A DNA stretch of 64,000 bases from Ferruginivarius sediminum (lineage in GTDB: Bacteria; Pseudomonadota; Alphaproteobacteria; Kiloniellales; Rhodovibrionaceae): NCBI RefSeq assembly GCF_003344765.1, contig NZ_QPMH01000004.1, forward strand, positions 62,001 through 126,000, given 5' to 3'. The notes beneath the pieces were generated by a model that had not been told where the DNA came from, made no database searches, and worked only from the letters and a program-made list of their open reading frames with translations. Shown piece by piece: positions 16,419 through 26,049 of the stretch (positions are counted from its first letter, which is position 1; every line of letters starts with the position of its first letter). The translations under genes and the position numbers were made by a program.

Positions 16419-16466
16419 GGGCGGGTGCGGTTGGCCGGTGGTTACACCGCCAACCGTGCCCCGCCC
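16419..16466 (+). repeat. Large GC-rich hairpin between pilA and cpaA
   Basis: CGGTG-GTTA-CACCG (16436-16449) is extended by CGGTTGG/CCAACCG (16428-16434/16450-16456) with one bulged C, then by an outer G-rich/C-rich stem to about 16419/16466. The structure ends about 29 bp before the cpaA start. It lacks a U-tract and may separate pilin from pilus-assembly mRNA levels. Confidence 0.6.
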
Positions 16467-16494
16467 GCGTCGGGCCCTTCGAAGGAACGAAGGC

Positions 16495-16974
16495 ATGAGC
16501 GTCGACCCGCAGCTTGCACTTCCAATCATCCTGTTCGCAGTCGCTCTTGTCTGGGCGGCGGGGCAGGATGTGTGGGCGCGGCGCATACCGAACTACGTCA
16601 CCGGCGCCATTGCGTTGCTTGCACCATTGGGTTGGCTCACCGGCGGCATGCCGGGGGCTTGGTGGGAGGTTCCCACGCTGGCTTTTGCCGTGCTGGCCGT
16701 CGGGACGGTGCTTTTCGCCCGGGGCTGGGTCGGCGGCGGCGACGTCAAACTCGCCACGGCCAGCATGTTGTGGGCGGGATCGGCTTACGGCCTGTCATTC
16801 CTTCTGATCTCGGCGCTGGCCGGTGGGGCGCTGGCGCTGGTGTACATCGTTCGCCCCTATGTCGCACTGACAGTACCTGGCCTGCAGACCGGCGGCGAGG
16901 CGGACAGCGTCCCTTACGGGGTTGCTTTCGCCGCCGGCGGCCTGTGGGTCGCACATCGCCTGTTAGCCGGGTGA
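16495..16974 (+). CDS. cpaA: CpaA/TadV prepilin peptidase
   Basis: 159 residues from ATG 16495 with GAAGGAACGAAGG upstream. It is a polytopic membrane aspartic protease. The two catalytic Asp are in the first cytoplasmic loop (AGQDVWARRIPN) and in the GGGDVKLA motif. It trims and probably methylates the Flp pilin. Short (no N-methylase Zn domain), as usual for CpaA. Confidence 0.95.
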   Translation: MSVDPQLALPIILFAVALVWAAGQDVWARRIPNYVTGAIALLAPLGWLTGGMPGAWWEVPTLAFAVLAVGTVLFARGWVGGGDVKLATASMLWAGSAYGLSFLLISALAGGALALVYIVRPYVALTVPGLQTGGEADSVPYGVAFAAGGLWVAHRLLAG

Positions 16975-16998
16975 TCGCAGCGGGCGGGAGGTTATGAA

Positions 16999-17841
16999 AT
17001 GCGCCTACGTTTCCTCGTACTGATCGTGCTTTCGCTGGTGGTTGCCGGCGGCGCGGCGTACATGACGCAGACCTACCTGCGCTCCGAGCGGGAGGCCATG
17101 GCGAAGCCAACGCCCGAGCCGGAGCCAAGGGAACTGAGCACCAAGGTCCTGGTTGCCGCCAGCGACCTCGCGGCCGGAACCATCCTGAACAAGAGCCACT
17201 TGCGCTGGCAGCCGTGGCCTGAGGAGGGTGTCACCGACACCTACATCGTCAAGCAGGCGAACCCCGACCATAAGGTCGAGGGTGCCGTGGTCCGGCAATC
17301 CCTCGCGCGTGGCGAGCCCTTGACCGAGATGCGCATCGTCCGTCCAGGCGACCGCGGTTTCCTGGCGGCGATGCTAACGCCCGGCAAGCGGGCGATCTCC
17401 GTCCCGGTGAACGCGACGTCCGGGATTTCGGGGCTGGTGTTTCCCGGCGACCGCGTCGACATCGTCCTGACGCACACCGTCGACAAAGAGCAAAGCACCA
17501 CCGGATCGAAGCGTCAGGCCAGCGAAACGGTGCTGCACGACATCCGCGTTCTCGCACTCGACCAGCGCACCGACGATCAGGACGGTAAGCGGATCGTGGC
17601 CAAGACCGCCACGGTCGAGGTGACGCCCAAGCAGGCCGAGAAGGTGTCGCTCGCCAAGCAACTTGGCAACCTCTCGCTCGTCCTTCGCCCCGTGGCGCGC
17701 GACGGCGAGCCCGACACGAAGGGCCTGACTTTCACGGTCGACAGCGAGATCAGCGCCGTCGTCGGCACGCCGCGCCGCCGGGCCACCGGTCCGAAGGTGA
17801 AGGTGGTGCGCGGCGGCGAGACCGAAGAGCTCAGCTTCTAG
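16999..17841 (+). CDS. cpaB: CpaB/RcpC pilus assembly protein
   Basis: 280 residues. It has one N-terminal membrane anchor (FLVLIVLSLVVAGGAAYM), then an SAF domain with STKVLVAASDLAAGTILNKS and LAAMLTPGKRAISVPVNATS, and a VDIVLTHTV strand. These define RcpC/CpaB. It is periplasmic and needed for secretin assembly or function. It is 24 bp after cpaA and 9 bp before cpaC. Confidence 0.95.
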   Translation: MRLRFLVLIVLSLVVAGGAAYMTQTYLRSEREAMAKPTPEPEPRELSTKVLVAASDLAAGTILNKSHLRWQPWPEEGVTDTYIVKQANPDHKVEGAVVRQSLARGEPLTEMRIVRPGDRGFLAAMLTPGKRAISVPVNATSGISGLVFPGDRVDIVLTHTVDKEQSTTGSKRQASETVLHDIRVLALDQRTDDQDGKRIVAKTATVEVTPKQAEKVSLAKQLGNLSLVLRPVARDGEPDTKGLTFTVDSEISAVVGTPRRRATGPKVKVVRGGETEELSF

Positions 17842-17850
17842 GAGACATGG

Positions 17851-19224
17851 ATGATGCGCCGAATCAGCCTCATCTGCCTGACGGTCCTGGCGGTTCTCGT
17901 CGCGGCTCCCGCGGCGCGGGCGCTGGATGTCGTCGGCACCGGCGATCAGACCGTCGAGCTGGAGCGGAACAAGGGCGTTCTGGTTCGCCTGCAGCGCAAT
18001 CTTGCCAGTGTATTCGTGGCCGATCCGGAAGTTGCGGACGTCCAGGTGAAATCGCCCAAGCTTGTCTATGTGTTCGGCAAGAAGGTGGGCGAGACCACGT
18101 TGTTCGCTGTCGACGGCAATGACAACGTCGTAGTCAGCGAGCGTGTGCGTGTGCGCCATAACCTGACTGGTCTGCGCGACGCGCTCAGTTCCATCGATCC
18201 GGCGCAGCCCATCGAGGTGGAAGCGGTGAACGGCGCGCTCGTGCTGCGCGGGACCGTTCCCTCGGCCGAGGCCGCGGAGAACGCACGCCGCATCGCGCTG
18301 CAGTTTGCCGAAGAAGGCAACATCATCAACCGGCTGCAGGTGACGGGGCCGACCCAGGTCAATATCCGCGTCCGCGTCGCCGAGGTCTCGCGCACCCTCA
18401 GCAAGGATTTCGGTGTGCGCTGGCAGAATCTTACGGCGGACCTTGGCGGAGGCGATATCCTGTCTTTCGCCGGTGGCAGCCTGACCGGGCAAATTGGTTC
18501 GTATGCAACGCTGTTCGATATCAATAACGGCGACTTCTCGACCGAGACGATCCTGGACGTGCTTTCGCAAGAGGGCTTGGTCTCGATCCTGGCCGAGCCG
18601 AACCTGACCGCCATGTCGGGTGAGCAAGCGGCGTTCCTCGCCGGTGGCGAGTTTCCAATCCCCGTGGACCAGGACGACGACGGGATCACGGTCGAATTCA
18701 AAGAATTCGGCGTACGTCTGGCGATTACGCCGGTCATCCTGGGCGATGGCCGGATCAGCCTTGCTGTCGCGCCTGAGGTCAGTGAGCTCAATTTCACCGA
18801 CGGCGTTGCGCTGGGCACCAGCGGCATCCGTATCCCGGCGCTCAACACCCGCCGGGTCTCGACGACTGTGGAACTGGCAAGCGGCCAAAGCTTTGCCATC
18901 GCCGGCCTTCTGCAGAAGACGAGCAGCCACGACATCGACAGGCTGCCCGGCCTGGGAGACCTCCCTGTCCTGGGTGCGCTGTTCCGCTCGGATTCCTTCC
19001 AGCAGGGCGAGACGGAACTGGCAATCATTGTCACCCCTTACATCGTCGAGCCGACGTCCTCGAAGGAAATGGCGTTGCCGACGGACGGCCTGACGCCGCC
19101 GAACGACATGGAGCGGATCCTGTTCGGCCGGATGTACGGCGAGAGCTCGGCCAAGCGCCTGGCGGCCGAGGAGAAGCTGGGCGGGCGTAAGCTCGCGGGT
19201 CCCGTCGGGTTCATGCTGGAATAG
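17851..19224 (+). CDS. cpaC: CpaC/RcpA outer-membrane secretin
   Basis: 457 residues with a signal peptide (LICLTVLAVLVAAPAARA). N-terminal domains include the BON-like part (ALVLRGTVPSAEAAENARRI), and the secretin core has the VSILAEPNLTAMSGEQAAFL and IPVDQDDDGITVEFKEFGV segments, ending RLPGLGDLPVLGALFRSDSF, the GDLPxLGxLF secretin signature. It forms the outer-membrane pilus pore. Confidence 0.95.
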   Translation: MMRRISLICLTVLAVLVAAPAARALDVVGTGDQTVELERNKGVLVRLQRNLASVFVADPEVADVQVKSPKLVYVFGKKVGETTLFAVDGNDNVVVSERVRVRHNLTGLRDALSSIDPAQPIEVEAVNGALVLRGTVPSAEAAENARRIALQFAEEGNIINRLQVTGPTQVNIRVRVAEVSRTLSKDFGVRWQNLTADLGGGDILSFAGGSLTGQIGSYATLFDINNGDFSTETILDVLSQEGLVSILAEPNLTAMSGEQAAFLAGGEFPIPVDQDDDGITVEFKEFGVRLAITPVILGDGRISLAVAPEVSELNFTDGVALGTSGIRIPALNTRRVSTTVELASGQSFAIAGLLQKTSSHDIDRLPGLGDLPVLGALFRSDSFQQGETELAIIVTPYIVEPTSSKEMALPTDGLTPPNDMERILFGRMYGESSAKRLAAEEKLGGRKLAGPVGFMLE

Positions 19225-19239
19225 AGGAGAGCCGTCGCC

Positions 19240-19920
19240 ATGAAACGCATTCCCACCGGGATTCTCAGTGCGGCCATCGCCATCGCGGTCGCCGGCTGCG
19301 GCCTCGACAAACCGCCGCCGACCGAGGTGGCGCCGCAAAAGAACCGCGTGCAGGTCGAACGGATGCTGTATCGCCACCTGGTCGATTTCGCCGGCAATTC
19401 CAGCGAACCGACTGCGGGCGAGCGCGAGGCCCTACGCCGCTTCCTGCAGGAAACAGGCGCCGACCGGGATGCCACCGTGGTGGTCACCGCGACTGACGGT
19501 CCCCTGGCACAGCAGCGTCGCCGGGTCATCCTGCGCCTGCTGCGTGGCATGGGCTTCCGCCCGCGTCCGGAGGATCCACTTCTCGATCCCCGGCCGGAGA
19601 CGGGCGGCGATGTGCTGGTCCGCGTGGCGAGCTATCATGCGATCCCCCCGGACTGCCCGGACCACTCCCGAACGCGGATCGGCGATTACTACAACCTGCC
19701 GACAAGCAATTTCGGCTGCGCGACGACCCGCAATCTGGGTCTGATGGTCGCAAACCCCCGCGACCTTCTTCGCGGCCGCGACCTGGCACCGGCGGATGCC
19801 GAGCGTCATGCGTGGACCGTCGAAAGGTATCGCAGTGGCGTGGAGCCGGACGAGATCTGGTTCGGAAAAGAGGGCGAAATCGAATTCGAGGAGCGTAAAC
19901 CCTGGGGTCACGAGGAGTGA
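19240..19920 (+). CDS. cpaD: CpaD pilus assembly lipoprotein
   Basis: 226 residues. The N-terminus is a lipoprotein signal (AAIAIAVAGCGLDK, lipobox VAGC). The C-terminal half holds the CpaD signature NFGCATTRNLGLMVANPRDL. It is expected at the outer membrane and to assist secretin localisation. It sits 15 bp after cpaC and 6 bp before cpaE. Confidence 0.9.
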   Translation: MKRIPTGILSAAIAIAVAGCGLDKPPPTEVAPQKNRVQVERMLYRHLVDFAGNSSEPTAGEREALRRFLQETGADRDATVVVTATDGPLAQQRRRVILRLLRGMGFRPRPEDPLLDPRPETGGDVLVRVASYHAIPPDCPDHSRTRIGDYYNLPTSNFGCATTRNLGLMVANPRDLLRGRDLAPADAERHAWTVERYRSGVEPDEIWFGKEGEIEFEERKPWGHEE

Positions 19921-19926
19921 TCGGCC

Positions 19927-21162
19927 ATGAGCGTCGCAGAGGATCAGACACTGTATTCGGAGCTGGACGAAGAGCCGCGCGAGGCATTCGCCGCCTTCGT
20001 CTGCGACGATGAAACCCATTCAGCCGCCGTCGCTCTTGCCGGGCGCCGCGGCTGGCCCAAGGGCGAGGTGCAGCATGGCGGCATGGCCGCGGCACTGCGC
20101 CAGCTCGGCGTCGTGGCCGCGCCGGAGATCATGCTGATCGATGTCTCCGACGCCTCCGAGCCCGCGCAGGCCCTTGACGGCCTGTCCGAACTGGCGGGCG
20201 AGGCGCGGGTACTGGCGGTCGGCACGCAGAACGACGTCGGCCTGTTCCGCCAGATGCTGGAAGCCGGCGCGGCCGACTACCTGGTCAAGCCCGTGACGGC
20301 GGAGGCACTGGACGAGGCGGTCAAGCGGATCGAGCAGGCGGGCGCGACCGGACAGGCGCCGACGCCGGCCAGGCGCGGGCGCTGCATCGCCTTTGTCGGT
20401 GCGCGCGGCGGGGTCGGCGCGACCACCCTGGCCGCCAACATCGCGTGGATGATCGCCGAGGAACGCGAACGCCGCGTCGGGTTGATCGATCTGGATCTAC
20501 AGTTCGGCACGCTCGCGCTCAGCTTCGATGTCGAGGCAGGCCCGGGCCTGCGTGAGGCTTTGGAGGATCCGGACCGGGTCGACGAGCTGTTTCTCTCGCG
20601 CGCGATGACCAGCATCGGCGAGCGGCTCAGCGTGCTGGCCAGCGAAGAGCCGGTGGACGACGCGCCGCACGTCGTGGGGCAGGCCGTTCCCAAGCTGCTG
20701 GAGAGTTTGCGGGAGCGCTCCGACCTTCTGATCCTCGACGTGCCGCGAAGCCTGTTGGCAAGCCATCCCGATGTGCTGGAACAGGTGACGGATGTCGTCG
20801 TGGTCAGCGACCTGACGCTTGCCGGCCTGCGAGACAGCAACCGGCTGCTGCGCTTCCTGAAGGCGCAGGGCGGGAAGGTTCGCACGCACGTCGTCACCAA
20901 CCGGGTCGGCAAGGCCCTCAAGGGCCAGATCGAGGCGTCCGAGTTCGCGCGCGAACTGGAAGGCGACATGGGCCGCCAGATCACCCTGGATTCCGATTCC
21001 ATGGCCAAGGCCGCGATGCAGGGCAAGCCGCTGGGCGAAAGCGTGAAGAACGGCAAGTTGCTGAAAGACATGCGCGCGCTGACCGTCGACCTCGTCGGCG
21101 AGCCAAGGCGGCGCAGGAAGAGCCTGTTCAGCTTCTCCCGCAAGGCGAAGAAGAAGGCTTAA
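19927..21162 (+). CDS. cpaE: CpaE/TadZ pilus localisation ATPase
   Basis: 411 residues. The first 130 resemble a receiver-like domain (EIMLIDVSDAS, AGAADYLVKPVTAEALDE). The C-terminal part is a ParA/MinD-type ATPase with deviant Walker A GARGGVGATTLAANIA: the first signature Lys is replaced by Arg and the P-loop Lys by Ala, as often seen in CpaE. GLIDLDLQFG is the switch region. A basic tail (RRRRKSLFSFSRKAKKKA) may contact membrane or DNA. It positions the pilus machine at the pole. Confidence 0.9.
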   Translation: MSVAEDQTLYSELDEEPREAFAAFVCDDETHSAAVALAGRRGWPKGEVQHGGMAAALRQLGVVAAPEIMLIDVSDASEPAQALDGLSELAGEARVLAVGTQNDVGLFRQMLEAGAADYLVKPVTAEALDEAVKRIEQAGATGQAPTPARRGRCIAFVGARGGVGATTLAANIAWMIAEERERRVGLIDLDLQFGTLALSFDVEAGPGLREALEDPDRVDELFLSRAMTSIGERLSVLASEEPVDDAPHVVGQAVPKLLESLRERSDLLILDVPRSLLASHPDVLEQVTDVVVVSDLTLAGLRDSNRLLRFLKAQGGKVRTHVVTNRVGKALKGQIEASEFARELEGDMGRQITLDSDSMAKAAMQGKPLGESVKNGKLLKDMRALTVDLVGEPRRRRKSLFSFSRKAKKKA

Positions 21163-21174
21163 CGGAGTTTGCCG

Positions 21175-22901
<1,727 letters not shown>

Positions 22902-22911
<10 letters not shown>

Positions 22912-23888
22912 CACCCGAACTGGCGATGGTCGCCGTCTTCATGGGCGTGCTTGTGGTCTTCGGCCTGACCGGCCTGCTGATGGTCCTGTTCGGCGGCGAC
23001 CGCCAGCGCAAGCGACGCCTGGAACGGGCGGCCGGACACAAAGCGCCCGCGGGTGCCATGAACAAGGCGCAGGCGAGCCTGCGGCGCGATGAGGACGGCG
23101 GCGGGCTGTTTGTACAGTTGCTGCGCAAGGCCATCCCAGGCCATCGATCGCTCAGCGCCAAGCTCAGCCGGACCGGATACGACATCTCGATATCGCGCTA
23201 TCTCACACTTTCCGCCGCCGTTGCGGCGGTTGCCGCCCTGGCGCTCTTCATCGTGCTGAAGGGGCCGATCTGGCTGGTGGTGGCGGGCGGTCTGTTCATC
23301 GGCTGGCTGCTGCCCAGGATCACCATCGGCATTCTGGCGGCCCGGCGCGTGAACCGCTTCCTTCTGGAATTGCCGGACGCGATCGATGTCATGGTGCGCG
23401 GTCTGAAATCGGGTTTGCCGGTCACTGAGATGATCGACAACGTCGGTCAGGACTTCGAGGGACCGGTCGGGCAGGAGTTCCGCAATATTGCCGATAATAT
23501 CCGCTTCGGCCGCGCGATCGAGGAAGCCCTATGGAGCGTTGCCGAGCGCCTCGACATTCCGGAGTTCAACTTCCTGGCTATCAGCGTCGGCGTGCAGCGG
23601 GAAAGCGGCGGTAATCTGACGGAAACCCTGCGCAACCTCTCAAGCCTGCTGCGCCAGCGTCAGCAGATGCGGCTCAAGGTGAAGGCCCTGTCCTCGGAGG
23701 CGCGGGCCAGTGCCTATATCGTCGGCGCCCTGCCATTCATCATGCTGGGCCTGATGTTCCTTCTGAACGCCGAATACATCGGACGGCTGTTCGAGGATCC
23801 GCGCGGCCACTGGATGCTGGGCGGTGCGCTTGCCAGTGAGATGTTCGGCGCCTTCGTCATGTTCAAAATGGTGCGGTTCGAGATATGA
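22902..23888 (+). CDS. tadB: TadB inner-membrane pilus platform protein
   Basis: 328 residues. It has an N-terminal helix, then two or three central helices (SAAVAAVAALALFIVLKGPI), and the type II secretion F domain with LELPDAIDVMVRGLKSGLPV and FNFLAISVGVQRESGGNLTE. It is one half of the inner-membrane platform that couples the ATPase to the pilus. It overlaps cpaF (10 bp) and tadC (4 bp). Confidence 0.95.
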
Positions 23889-24844
23889 CCGAGTTGATCG
23901 CATTCGCGCAGAGCCCCATTGCGCTGATCTCGTTCGCAGTCGGCTTCAGCATTTTCGGTGTCGTATTTGCCGCCACGGTCGGTGCCGCGGGACGGCAGGA
24001 GCGTCTGGCGCGTATCCGCTCGGTCGCCGCGCGCAGCCAGCAGGGGCGGCCGCGTCGTGGCGGCGCGGGCTCCAACGACGACGTGATGGCGCTGATCAGG
24101 CGCGTCGTACAGAAGTTCAATGTCGTCAAGGACCGGCAGGGGCAGGCGTTGGCCGAGAAGATGGCCCGCGCGGGCTGGCGCTCGCGCGATGCGGTGACGC
24201 TCTATCTGTTCGCCAAGCTTTCGCTACCGCTTCTACTGGCTCTCGTTGCGCTGGCGTTTCTCTTTGGCGTGAAAGATTACGGACTGCCGATGATAATGCG
24301 TCTTGGCATCGTCATCGCGGCCGGCCTGATCGGGAGTTACCTGCCCGAGCTGGTTGTCAGGAACCAGACACAAAAGCGCAACAACAGCATGCGCAAGGCG
24401 CTGCCCGACGCTTTGGACCTTCTGGTCATTTGCGCGGAGGCGGGGCTCAGCCTGGATGCCGCGCTGAGCCGCGTGGCGCGCGAGATCGCGCCCGCCAGCC
24501 GCCAGCTTGCCGACGAATTGGGCCTCACGATCCTGGAGCTGCGGTTCATGCCGGACCGCCGGCAGGCCCTGGAGAATCTTGCCAAGCGTGTGGACCTCAA
24601 GGCCATTCAGGCCCTGGTCAACACACTGTTCCAGACCGAGAAGTTCGGTACGCCACTGGCCCAGGCGCTGCGTGTGCTCTCCGCCGAGATGCGCAGCGAG
24701 CGTATGCTACGGGCCGAAGAGAAGGCCGCTCGGCTGCCGGCGATCATGACCGTGCCGCTGATCATGTTCATCCTGCCGGCGCTTTTCATCGTTCTCATAG
24801 GCTCGGCCATCCTCGATGTCGGCGACGCCATGAGCGGGTTCTAG
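23885..24844 (+). CDS. tadC: TadC inner-membrane pilus platform protein
   Basis: 319 residues. It contains the same F-domain type as TadB, with MRKALPDALDLLVICAEAGL and QALVNTLFQTEKFGTPLAQA, plus two C-terminal helices (PAIMTVPLIMFILPALFIVL). It starts in an ATGA overlap with tadB. It ends the pilus locus in this window; no tadD, tadE, tadF or tadG follows. Confidence 0.95.
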   Translation: MTELIAFAQSPIALISFAVGFSIFGVVFAATVGAAGRQERLARIRSVAARSQQGRPRRGGAGSNDDVMALIRRVVQKFNVVKDRQGQALAEKMARAGWRSRDAVTLYLFAKLSLPLLLALVALAFLFGVKDYGLPMIMRLGIVIAAGLIGSYLPELVVRNQTQKRNNSMRKALPDALDLLVICAEAGLSLDAALSRVAREIAPASRQLADELGLTILELRFMPDRRQALENLAKRVDLKAIQALVNTLFQTEKFGTPLAQALRVLSAEMRSERMLRAEEKAARLPAIMTVPLIMFILPALFIVLIGSAILDVGDAMSGF

Positions 24845-24853
24845 CCGGTCGGA

Positions 24854-25942
24854 TCAACTGGCCAACAGGACGAAGATCGTCGCTGGCTCACCCCTGACAC
24901 GAACGGGAACGCGGCGCTCCTCCCTGAAGCCGGCGGCCTTGGCGGCATCTGCCAGCATTTCGGCGTCACCGGCCAGGAGCACCGCGCGAAAGCCGTCGGG
25001 CTTGGCCAGTCGCCGCATCTCGGACAGCAGGTCTCGATAGAGCGCGCGGTTTTCGACCGGGTCGCCGAACTGCTTGCCGAACGGCAAGTTGGCCAGTACG
25101 AGGCTGATGTCGTCGTCCGGCAGCTCGCAGGTCCGCCCATCACCTTGGGCGATATGTGCCTGGTCGATCTGCGCAAGGTTCCGCCTGGCCGTCTTCACCG
25201 CCTTCGGATCCATGTCGACGCCGTGGAAGGTGGCGTGGGGTGCATAGGCCGCCGTCTCGGCCAGCAACGTGCCGCTGCCGCAGACGGGGTCGAGGATGAC
25301 GTCGCCTGGGTCCGGTCTCGCCAGGAAGGCCATGGCGGCGGCGATCGTGGGCGGCAGGCTGCCCTCGCGCTCTTCCTTCCGCTCGGCGCGGCCGCTGGCT
25401 TCGGCGGCAAGCCGCGCCGGCCGGCAGACGTAGTACACCTGCTCTATGCAGAAGACGAAGAGCGGCTTCTCCGCGGCCTCGTCAAGGCGCACGCCCCGGC
25501 GGGTGAGTTCCTTGCCGAGCCAGCGGCCAAGGTCATGGCGATTGAAGTGGCGTCCCTCGGCTGTCACCACGATACGCCGGCGTATGCCCTCGTTGCGAAG
25601 CTGCTGCGCCAGACGGTCGATCTGGCTGTCCGAGATCTTGTACCGGCCATAGATCAGGCAGCGATGGACCTCTTCCGCGATGCGCAGATCATCCGGCTTA
25701 GGCGCCCGCTGCAGACGCGGCAGAAACAGCAGGTCATGATTGCGTTGCCACAATGCATCGGCCCTGTCGCCGTGGCGTAATAGCTTGTCGAAGCGCAGTT
25801 CCGCCTGCAGCACGCGGGCCAGGCCGGGGGCGCAGCGCAGCACCCAGGATTCGCCCTGGACGGCCGTTGCCTTGCGGGCTTGACGGGTCGGGGCGGTCTT
25901 GCGGGCGGTGGCGGCCTTTGCCTTGGCGCGGGGTTTGGACAT
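24854..25942 (-). CDS. THUMP-type RNA methyltransferase
   Basis: 362 residues using ATG 25942 (an in-frame extension to 26047 lacks good sites and overlaps the promoter of the next gene). The first 50 residues are Lys/Ala-rich and basic. A THUMP-like region spans about 50-160 (GRHFNRHDLGRWLGKELTR), then a methyltransferase domain with DVILDPVCGSGTLLAETAA and motif IV LVLANLPFGKQF (NPPF-like with Leu). Probably an rRNA or tRNA guanine-N2 methylase of the Trm14/RlmL type. It converges on tadC and diverges from the Lon-like gene. Confidence 0.8.
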   Translation of the reverse strand: MSKPRAKAKAATARKTAPTRQARKATAVQGESWVLRCAPGLARVLQAELRFDKLLRHGDRADALWQRNHDLLFLPRLQRAPKPDDLRIAEEVHRCLIYGRYKISDSQIDRLAQQLRNEGIRRRIVVTAEGRHFNRHDLGRWLGKELTRRGVRLDEAAEKPLFVFCIEQVYYVCRPARLAAEASGRAERKEEREGSLPPTIAAAMAFLARPDPGDVILDPVCGSGTLLAETAAYAPHATFHGVDMDPKAVKTARRNLAQIDQAHIAQGDGRTCELPDDDISLVLANLPFGKQFGDPVENRALYRDLLSEMRRLAKPDGFRAVLLAGDAEMLADAAKAAGFREERRVPVRVRGEPATIFVLLAS

Positions 25943-26049
25943 GCCGGGGGCTGTGGCAGATTTCCGGGCGCCTGGCAAGCCGGGGCAACGCGAATAGCTG
26001 CCGCGTCGTCTTAATGAAGGTGTGCGAGGAACGATAAAGGAGACCAAGC

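Noticed and set aside
17374..19377. 667-codon open frame opposite cpaB/cpaC
   Set aside because: Antisense shadow of pilus genes; Asp/Arg/His-rich with no family features.
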